From positions 1 through 22,337 of the forward strand of contig CABVDL010000040.1 of assembly GCA_902497035.1 (NCBI GenBank): a DNA stretch of 22,337 nucleotides, read 5' to 3'. The DNA comes from an uncultured Prevotella sp. Its GTDB lineage: Bacteria; Bacteroidota; Bacteroidia; Bacteroidales; Bacteroidaceae. Shown here piece by piece: positions 16,612-22,337 of this stretch (position 1 is the first letter of the stretch; each line of letters starts with the position of its first letter). Made by a program: the position numbers and the translations under genes. The notes below the pieces were generated by a model, which worked only from the letters and a program-made list of their open reading frames with translations, did no database searches and was not told the DNA's origin.

Positions 16612-17145
16612 ATGTATAAAGACCTTTTTCTTACTTTCTTCAAGATTGGCGCATTCACGCTGGGCGGTGGCTACGCCATGATTCCAATCATTGAGGAAGA
16701 GGTGGTGAACAAGCGCCACTGGATTAATAAGGAAGATTTCCTCGACCTCATCGCCATTGCGCAGAGCTGTCCGGGAGTGTTTGCCGCCAACATAGCCACG
16801 TTCATCGGCTATCGTCTCGCCAAGAACAAGGGTGCGCTCTGCACGACGCTCGGAGCCGTACTGCCGTCGTTCATCATCATCCTGGTTATCGCAATGGTGC
16901 TTAGGCAGTTCATGTCTATCCACTGGATAGCGGCGATGTTCAACGGCATCCGTCCCGCCGTGGTGGCGCTCATCGCCGTACCCACGTTCAACCTGGCCAA
17001 GAGTGCGAGGATAGGCCTCAACAACGTCTGGATACCCGTGGCCTGCGCCATCCTCATCTGCGCGCTCAACGTCAATCCCATCTGGGTGATTGTGGCGGCA
17101 GGCACCGGCGGTTATTTCTATGGTCGTATCGTATTAAAGGATTAG
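16612..17145 (+). CDS. Chromate transporter family protein, short chain, first subunit
   Basis: This is an inner-membrane protein of the CHR family, 177 residues, a single-domain (short-chain) form. Family motifs are FFKIGAFTLGGGYAMIPIIEEEVV near residues 9-32 and AIAQSCPGVFAANIATFIGYR near 47-68, followed by hydrophobic helices. Short-chain members are normally encoded as adjacent pairs that work together, as here: the second gene begins 7 bases after this stop. In characterised members the role is chromate efflux, but many homologues have unknown natural substrates. Its start lies just beyond the hairpin array, so the last hairpin falls in or next to its leader. No separate -7 box was recognised. 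Confidence 0.9.
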   Translation: MYKDLFLTFFKIGAFTLGGGYAMIPIIEEEVVNKRHWINKEDFLDLIAIAQSCPGVFAANIATFIGYRLAKNKGALCTTLGAVLPSFIIILVIAMVLRQFMSIHWIAAMFNGIRPAVVALIAVPTFNLAKSARIGLNNVWIPVACAILICALNVNPIWVIVAAGTGGYFYGRIVLKD

Positions 17146-17152
17146 GCGCGTC

Positions 17153-17728
17153 ATGATTTTCCTAAAGCTCTTTTTCACCTTCTTCAAGATTGGCCTCTTC
17201 GGCTTCGGCGGGGGCTACGGCATGCTCTCGCTTATCCAGATGGAGACCGTACGCAATCACCACTGGCTCTCGTCGGCTGAGTTCACCAATATCGTGGCCA
17301 TCAGTCAGATGACGCCCGGCCCCGTCGGCATCAACTCTGCCACCTACTGCGGATATACGGCCGTCCACAACGCTGGCATGGGCAACGCGCTGGCCGTACT
17401 CGGCTCGTTCACCTCCACCTTTGCCCTCGTTCTGCCGTCGTTTGTGCTGATGATTCTCATCAGCAGGCTCTTTATGAAATACATGAAGACCAGTGCCGTG
17501 CGGCATGTCTTCCTCGGTCTCCGCCCTGCCGTGGTCGGACTGCTTGCCGCAGCCACAATACTCCTGCTCGACAAGGAGAACTTCGGCGACCCCTCCGTCA
17601 ATCCGTGGCAGTTCGTCGTCAGCGTGCTGTTGTTCGTCGCCACGTTCTACGGAACGTATAAGATGAAGGTCAATCCTATCCACATGATAGGCTATGCGGC
17701 CATTGCCGGCCTGGTGCTGCTCTACTGA
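17153..17728 (+). CDS. Chromate transporter family protein, short chain, second subunit
   Basis: This 191-residue partner of the preceding gene belongs to the same CHR family. It repeats the N-terminal layout FFKIGLFGFGGGYGMLSLIQMETV and then has ISQMTPGPVGINSATYCGYTAV, the PGP-containing motif usual for the second subunit. Several strongly hydrophobic helices follow. The two proteins probably form an antiparallel heterodimer, inferred from studied short-chain pairs. The seven-base spacing indicates one transcript. No chromate-responsive regulator gene is nearby, so a chromate-resistance role is not assured. Confidence 0.9.
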   Translation: MIFLKLFFTFFKIGLFGFGGGYGMLSLIQMETVRNHHWLSSAEFTNIVAISQMTPGPVGINSATYCGYTAVHNAGMGNALAVLGSFTSTFALVLPSFVLMILISRLFMKYMKTSAVRHVFLGLRPAVVGLLAAATILLLDKENFGDPSVNPWQFVVSVLLFVATFYGTYKMKVNPIHMIGYAAIAGLVLLY

Positions 17729-17796
17729 CGCACGGTGGGTGGCGAGATAGACGACGGCAATACGTCCGCTTCATGGTTCTTAGTGACTGGATTGCA

Positions 17797-17812
17797 GTGC
17801 AAACGTTTACGC
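17797..17812. promoter_or_regulatory. LacI-family operator upstream of malQ
   Basis: GTGCAAACGTTTACGC shares 14 of 16 bases with the perfect palindrome before susC, including the core CAAACGTTT. Its centre (17804.5) is 62.5 bases upstream of the malQ -7 box, within one base of the spacing at susC. It is the best evidence that malQ belongs to the same regulon. Confidence 0.75.
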
Positions 17813-17835
17813 TTTTTTGCATGCAACATGCGCAA

Positions 17836-17847
17836 TGATATAAATCA
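17836..17847. promoter_or_regulatory. CRP/FNR-like palindrome upstream of malQ
   Basis: TGATATAAATCA fits TGAY-N4-RTCA and resembles an FNR box. Its centre is about 25 bases upstream of the -7 box, near -40 from the expected start, the position typical of an activator that touches polymerase directly. The 16-base context matches the susC and lacI-family boxes at 12 positions each. Confidence 0.5.
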
Positions 17848-17866
17848 ATTTCTATCACTTTTTCAC

Positions 17867-17874
17867 TAACTTCG
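17867..17874 (+). promoter_or_regulatory. Bacteroidetes -7 element for malQ
   Basis: TAACTTCG differs from TAnnTTTG at one position, consistent with an activator-dependent promoter. Transcription would start near 17880, only about six bases before ATG 17886. That favours ATG 17898 as the true start. Confidence 0.5.
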
Positions 17875-17897
17875 CATAAAATTCAATGCTAAAGACT

Positions 17898-20576
17898 ATG
17901 AACTTAAATTTTAATGTGGATTACCGCACGCAGTTCGGCGAGGAGGTGGTGCTGAACGTCGTAAACGGCAGTGAAAGCTCCAAATACAGAATGATGACTG
18001 CCAACGGCGTGCGATGGACCTACAACCTCAATATGGCCTCGGAACATCCTGATGTTATCGACTATTTCTACGACATCGAGCGCGACGGCCGCATTGAGCG
18101 GCGCGAATGGACCACCGTCACCCACCGCCTTGAGCTCAACGACGCGCGCGGGGGACGCTATACCCTCTACGACCGCTGGCGCGACATCCCTGAGGACTCC
18201 TATCTCTACAGTTCGGCCTTTACCGACTGCCTCTCCTCGCGCAAGCGCAAGAAACTTGCGCCCACACCCTTCACCCATACCGTACGCCTCGTGGTACGCG
18301 CCCCGCAGCTGAGAGGCCGCCATAGGCTGGCCATCGTGGGAGAGGGAAAGGACATTGGCGACTGGGATGCGGGCAAGAGCCTGCCCATGACGGAGCACAC
18401 CTACAACGAGTGGATCATCAACCTCGATGCCAATATGTTTCCCGACGGACTGATGGAGTTCAAGTTCGTGGCTGTCAGCGACGACGACCGCGACGACGTC
18501 ATCTGGGAGAGCGGCTACAACCGTACCATCAAGCTGCCCGCCCTCGACAGCGGCGAGGTGGTGGTCTATGACCTCAACCAGGCTTTCTTCCCCATCTACG
18601 ACGTCCGCGTGGCCGGCACCCTTGTCCCCGTCTTCTCGCTGCGCAGCAGGCATTCGTTCGGCGTGGGCGACTTCGGCGACGTGAAGCGTTTCATCGACTA
18701 CATTGCCATTACGGGCCAGCATGTGCTGCAGGTGCTGCCCATCAACGACACCACCTCCACCCACACCTGGACCGACTCCTATCCATATAGCTGCATCAGC
18801 ATCTTCGCCCTCCATCCGCAGTATGCCGACCTCGGCGCGCTGCCTGAGCTGAGGGACAAGACGCTGCGCGAGAAGTTTGAGAAAGAGAGGCGTGAGCTGA
18901 ACGCCCTGCCGAAAATCGACTACGAGCGCGTCAACAACGCCAAGATTGCCTATCTCAAGGCACTCTATGCGCAGGAGGGTCCCAAGGCGCTCGGCACCCA
19001 CGCCTTCCGCGAGTTCTTCAAGGAGAACCAGCGCTGGCTCGTGCCTTACGCACTGTTCTGCACGCTCCGCGACGACTACGGCACGGCCGACTTCTCCCAG
19101 TGGCCCGACCACCGTCTATGGGATGAGGCCGACCGCAAGGAACTGTCCAACAGCCGTTCGAAAGCCTTCAGGCGCGTCGCGTTCTGGTACTACGTGCAGT
19201 TTATCCTCGACGCCCAGATGGCCGACGCCCATCGGTATGCCCGGCAGCACTGCGTCATCCTCAAGGGCGACATACCCATCGGCGTGAGCCGCCACGGCTG
19301 CGACGTGTGGATGGAGCCGCGCTACTTCAACCTCAACGGTCAGGCCGGCGCACCGCCCGATGCCTTCTCGGTCAACGGCCAGAACTGGGGCTTCCCCACC
19401 TACAACTGGGACGAGATGCTAAAGGACGGCTGTCAGTGGTGGATACGCCGCTTCCGCAATATGGCGAAATACTTCGATGCCTACCGCATCGACCACGTGC
19501 TGGGCTTTTTCCGCATCTGGGAAATTCCCATCGACGCCGTGCACGGACTGCTCGGGCAGTTCTCGCCCTCACTCGCCATGACGGCCGACGAGATACGCAG
19601 CTATGGCTTCAATTTCCAGGAGGAACGCTATACCACGCCGTTCATCACCGACTGGGTGCTCGACCGCGTCTTCCATGCCGATGCGGCGAAGGTCAAGGCC
19701 AAATATCTTGAGCCTATCGACAGCGAGCGCTACCGCATGAGGTCCGAGTACGACACACAGCGCAAGATAGAGGCCGCCTTCAAGGGTGTCACCGACCAGT
19801 TGCAGCTCAACTTGCGCGACGGACTGATGGCGCTGGTGAGCGACGTGCTGTTCGTGCGCGACCGCAAGGATGCCTCGAAGTTCCACCCGCGCATCACGGC
19901 TCAGCTCGACTTCGCCTACGAGAGCCTCTACGACATCGACAAGGCGGCATTCAACAACCTCTACAACGACTATTACTATCGGCGCAACAACCAGTTCTGG
20001 TATGGTGAGGCCATGAAGAAACTGCCGGTGCTGGTGCAGGCCACGCGCATGCTCGTCTGTGCCGAGGACCTTGGCATGGTGCCCGACTGCGTGCCATGGG
20101 TGATGAGCCAGCTGCGCATTCTCTCGCTCGAGATACAGTCGATGCCAAAAGACCCGTCGGTGCGCTTCGGCCATCTGAGCCGCAACCCCTATCGCTCGGT
20201 CTGCACTTTCTCCTCCCACGACATGCCCACGTTGCGGCAGTGGTGGGACGAGGATTACAACCGCACGCAGGAATACTACAACACCATGCTCTACCGCCAG
20301 GGGCCTGCTCCCCATCCGCTGCCCGGCTGGCTGGCGCGCGACATTCTCTCCCGCCAGCTCATGTCGCCGTCGATGCTCTGCATCCTCAGCATCCAGGACT
20401 GGATGGCCATGGACGAGAATCTGCGACTCAAGGATGCCGATGCCGAGCGCATCAACGTCCCGGCCATCCCGCAGTATTACTGGCGCTACCGCATGCACGT
20501 CAACATCGAGGACCTCATCGAGGACAAGAGCTTCACCCAGAACGTCAGGGATCTGGTGCAGGAGAGCGGAAGATAA
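17898..20576 (+). CDS. malQ: 4-alpha-glucanotransferase with two N-terminal CBM20 domains (GH77)
   Basis: This cytoplasmic amylomaltase moves glucan units between maltose/maltodextrins, releasing glucose and building longer chains. It has 892 residues from ATG 17898 (896 from 17886) and no signal peptide. Two tandem starch-binding CBM20 domains come first, at about 1-115 and 122-238; the second has VGEGKDIGDWDAGKSLPM and ANMFPDGLMEFKFV. The GH77 catalytic domain follows from about 240. Catalytic residues are visible: nucleophile Asp532 in YRIDHVLGFFR, acid/base Glu723 in CAEDLGMVPDC, and Asp775 in FSSHDMPTLRQWWD. The CBM20-CBM20-GH77 layout is that of plant DPE2 and Bacteroidetes MalQ, longer than the roughly 500-700-residue forms of many bacteria. 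The start at 17898 is preferred because MNLNFNVDYRTQFGEE resembles relatives and leaves room for a leader. Confidence 0.94.
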   Translation: MNLNFNVDYRTQFGEEVVLNVVNGSESSKYRMMTANGVRWTYNLNMASEHPDVIDYFYDIERDGRIERREWTTVTHRLELNDARGGRYTLYDRWRDIPEDSYLYSSAFTDCLSSRKRKKLAPTPFTHTVRLVVRAPQLRGRHRLAIVGEGKDIGDWDAGKSLPMTEHTYNEWIINLDANMFPDGLMEFKFVAVSDDDRDDVIWESGYNRTIKLPALDSGEVVVYDLNQAFFPIYDVRVAGTLVPVFSLRSRHSFGVGDFGDVKRFIDYIAITGQHVLQVLPINDTTSTHTWTDSYPYSCISIFALHPQYADLGALPELRDKTLREKFEKERRELNALPKIDYERVNNAKIAYLKALYAQEGPKALGTHAFREFFKENQRWLVPYALFCTLRDDYGTADFSQWPDHRLWDEADRKELSNSRSKAFRRVAFWYYVQFILDAQMADAHRYARQHCVILKGDIPIGVSRHGCDVWMEPRYFNLNGQAGAPPDAFSVNGQNWGFPTYNWDEMLKDGCQWWIRRFRNMAKYFDAYRIDHVLGFFRIWEIPIDAVHGLLGQFSPSLAMTADEIRSYGFNFQEERYTTPFITDWVLDRVFHADAAKVKAKYLEPIDSERYRMRSEYDTQRKIEAAFKGVTDQLQLNLRDGLMALVSDVLFVRDRKDASKFHPRITAQLDFAYESLYDIDKAAFNNLYNDYYYRRNNQFWYGEAMKKLPVLVQATRMLVCAEDLGMVPDCVPWVMSQLRILSLEIQSMPKDPSVRFGHLSRNPYRSVCTFSSHDMPTLRQWWDEDYNRTQEYYNTMLYRQGPAPHPLPGWLARDILSRQLMSPSMLCILSIQDWMAMDENLRLKDADAERINVPAIPQYYWRYRMHVNIEDLIEDKSFTQNVRDLVQESGR

Positions 20577-20610
20577 AAGCCCCACCCAATCAGCTTCCCC
20601 GGCAGGCCTC

Positions 20611-20676
20611 TATAGTCTCTATAGTTTCTATAGTTTCTATAGTTTCTATAGTCTCTATAGTCTCTATAGTCTCTAT
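20611..20676. repeat. Nine-base tandem repeat between malQ and the GH97 gene
   Basis: Seven units of TATAGTYTC (20611-20673) plus a final TAT follow one another without interruption. Units 1 and 5-7 carry C, and units 2-4 carry T, at the variable position. The array occupies half of the 127-base gap. It has no stop in several frames, which creates meaningless open frames on both strands. Copy number is likely variable by replication slippage. Confidence 0.95.
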
Positions 20677-20703
20677 CAATCATCATCAATAACAGTCATC
20701 ATC

Positions 20704-22337
20704 ATGTTTCACTCAACCATCGCATTCTTTTCATCCATTTGCCATATAAAGCTCTCCCCAGCGTGGGGGAGGGCATTCGCAGTCGCTTTTTTAGGTGTCT
20801 GCGGAGGGCTGGGACTTCCCATCATCGCCCAGACCGTTACTTCCCCTGACGGCAACGTCAGCGTCACGTTCTCGCTCACGGGCAACGGCGTGCCGACCTA
20901 CGAGATGAGCTATAAGGGCAAGGCGGTCGTCAAGCCCTCCCACCTCGGCCTCGAGCTGGCCAAGGACAAGCACGCCTCAAAGGGCATGGACGAGACCTCG
21001 CTCATGGACGGCTTTACCGAGACCGGCAGCAAGCACTCAACGTTTGATGAGACGTGGACGCCCGTCTGGGGACAGTACGCCAGGATACGCAACCACTACA
21101 ATGAGCTGGCGGTCGATTTGACGCAGCCCGCCACCCAGCGACGCATGACCATCCGCTTCCGCGTATATAATATAGGTATGGGACTGCGCTACGAGTTTCC
21201 GCAGCAAAACTCGCTGGTCTATTTCGTCATCAAGGACGAGCACACGCAGTTTGCCATGACCGGCGACCACACCGCCTGGTGGCTGCCGGGCGACTACGAC
21301 ACGCAGGAGCAGGAGACGCAGGAGTCGAGGCTCTCTCAGATACGCGCGCGCTTCCACGACGCCGTCAACTGGAACAACTCGTCGGTAGCCGTCTTCTCGC
21401 CAACGGGCGTGCAGACCGCCTTGCAGATGAAGACCAACGACGGACTCTATATCAACATACACGAGGCTGCCTGCATCGACTATGCCACAATGCACCTCAA
21501 CCTCGACGATAAGAACATGGTGTTTGAGTCGTGGCTTACGCCTGATGCCACCGGCATGAAAGGCTATATGCAGACGCCATGCAGCACGCCCTGGCGCACC
21601 GTGGCAGTGAGCGACGACGCGCGCGACATGCTCTCTGAGGCCAACAACTTCATCTACAACCTTAACGAGCCGTGCAAGATAGAGGACACTTCCTGGATCC
21701 ATCCTACCAAGTACTGCGGCGTGTGGTGGGAGATGATTGTCGGCAGAAACTCCTGGAACTACACCGACGACTATCCTTCCGTCAAGCTCGATGAGATTGA
21801 CTGGAATAAGGTGAGGCCCAACGGCCGCCACGGCGCCAACAACGCCGAGGTGCGCAAATACATCGACTTCGCAGCCGCCAACGGTCTCTCCGAGGTCTTG
21901 GTGGAGGGATGGAACGTCGGATGGGAAGACTGGGCCAACCACTGGAAGAATTATGTCTTCGACTTCGTCACGCCTTATCCCGACTTCGACATCAAGGCCC
22001 TCAACGACTATGCCCACTCCAAGGGCGTCAAGCTGATGATGCACAACGAGACCTCGTCGAGTGTCATCAACTACGAGCGGCATTTGGAGGCGGCCTACAA
22101 CTTGATGAACAAATACGGCTACGACGCCGTGAAGAGCGGCTACGTGGGCGACATTATTCCCCGCGGCGACCACCACTTCTCGCAGTCGATGAACAACCAC
22201 TACCTCTACTGCGTCACCGAGGCCGCCAAGCACCACATCATGGTCAACGCCCATGAGGCTACGCGGCCTACCGGCATTGCCCGCACGTGGCCCAACCTCG
22301 TCGGCAACGAGTCGGCGCGAGGCACGGAGTATGAGGC
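20704..22337 (+). CDS. susB: GH97 alpha-glucosidase, SusB type, 3' end cut by the window
   Basis: This is a periplasmic calcium-dependent alpha-glucosidase that releases glucose from malto-oligosaccharides. The window holds 544 complete codons; the B. thetaiotaomicron SusB has about 738. The signal peptide is long, with likely cleavage PIIA|QTV at 42/43. Known SusB active-site glutamates, recalled as 194, 391, 439, 508 and 532, all find a glutamate at a constant offset of +10: Glu204 (in TQEQETQ), Glu401 (VEGWNVGWE), Glu449 (HNETSSS), Glu518 (NAHEATRPTG) and Glu542 (RGTEYE). The last three are base and acid positions, so this looks like the inverting, alpha-glucosidase branch rather than a retaining alpha-galactosidase. 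It lies 127 bases after malQ, probably co-transcribed. ATG 20704 is the only plausible start. Confidence 0.93.
   Translation, partial: MFHSTIAFFSSICHIKLSPAWGRAFAVAFLGVCGGLGLPIIAQTVTSPDGNVSVTFSLTGNGVPTYEMSYKGKAVVKPSHLGLELAKDKHASKGMDETSLMDGFTETGSKHSTFDETWTPVWGQYARIRNHYNELAVDLTQPATQRRMTIRFRVYNIGMGLRYEFPQQNSLVYFVIKDEHTQFAMTGDHTAWWLPGDYDTQEQETQESRLSQIRARFHDAVNWNNSSVAVFSPTGVQTALQMKTNDGLYINIHEAACIDYATMHLNLDDKNMVFESWLTPDATGMKGYMQTPCSTPWRTVAVSDDARDMLSEANNFIYNLNEPCKIEDTSWIHPTKYCGVWWEMIVGRNSWNYTDDYPSVKLDEIDWNKVRPNGRHGANNAEVRKYIDFAAANGLSEVLVEGWNVGWEDWANHWKNYVFDFVTPYPDFDIKALNDYAHSKGVKLMMHNETSSSVINYERHLEAAYNLMNKYGYDAVKSGYVGDIIPRGDHHFSQSMNNHYLYCVTEAAKHHIMVNAHEATRPTGIARTWPNLVGNESARGTEYE
20754..20771. repeat. 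Small palindrome inside the GH97 signal-peptide coding region
   Basis: CTCCCC (20754-20759) pairs with GGGGAG (20766-20771) around a six-base loop, and the bases around it are unusually G/C-rich. It encodes about residues 17-23, in the extended n-region of the signal peptide. It may be a small palindromic element inserted into the gene's start, or a structure that slows translation. Confidence 0.45.

Noticed and set aside
16612..17728. Chromate transporter pair as part of a metal-resistance island
   Set aside because: No mobility gene, chromate regulator or other metal genes are nearby, and base use looks like the host's.
20096..20692. Open frames with IVSIVS or DYRDYR repeats at the malQ end
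   Set aside because: These are readings of the nine-base tandem repeat and of malQ in the wrong frame; the repeat lacks stops in several frames.
21037..21050. CTCAACGTTTGATG inside the GH97 gene as another LacI-type operator
   Set aside because: It lacks one base of the core CAAACGTTT, is within coding sequence 330 bases past the start, and is not near a promoter.

Overview
The window looks like a chromosomal segment of a Prevotella-type member of the Bacteroidales. This rests on SusC/SusD-family genes, lipoproteins with acidic residues right after the lipid-anchored cysteine, promoter -7 boxes of the TAnnTTTG form instead of sigma70 boxes, weak or absent Shine-Dalgarno sequences, and GC-rich coding DNA with AT-rich intergenic DNA. 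All convincing genes are on the + strand. The organism assignment is inferred from these traits, not from a database search.

Layout: (1) 1-313 is a control region carrying hairpins, a CRP/FNR-like box, a perfect LacI-type operator and a -7 box. (2) 314-7549 is a four-gene starch/maltodextrin outer-membrane operon, susC-susD-susE-susF, ending at a strong hairpin. (3) 7622-8779 encodes an OmpA-family protein followed by a rho-independent terminator. (4) 8953-9686 is an AT-richer MNT nucleotidyltransferase/HEPN pair, a probable toxin-antitoxin type module. (5) 9830-12243 encodes a LacI-family regulator and an MFS sugar transporter. (6) 12548-16351 is purL. (7) 16361-16595 is a composite hairpin repeat array. 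(8) 16612-17728 holds a pair of short-chain chromate transporter genes. (9) 17898-20576 encodes a CBM20-CBM20-GH77 4-alpha-glucanotransferase. (10) 20704 to the right edge encodes a GH97 alpha-glucosidase of the SusB type, cut by the window end.

The sugar genes make a coherent inferred pathway. SusD, SusE and SusF hold starch fragments at the cell surface and SusC takes them into the periplasm. The GH97 enzyme releases glucose there, the MFS protein carries glucose or maltose-type sugars into the cytoplasm, and the GH77 enzyme reworks maltose and maltodextrins. The pathway is split into three transcription units separated by unrelated genes.

The most interesting observation is regulatory. 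The promoters of susC, the lacI-family gene and malQ each carry a LacI-type palindrome (perfect, degenerate and near-perfect respectively) centred 61.5, 61.5 and 62.5 bases upstream of the -7 box. Each also carries a TGAY-N4-RTCA palindrome like a CRP/FNR site. I saw neither element at the other promoters in the window. This points to one regulon in which the LacI-family protein may act as an activator, jointly with a CRP-like factor. Two unusual repeat arrays (16361-16595 and 20611-20676) also deserve a second look.
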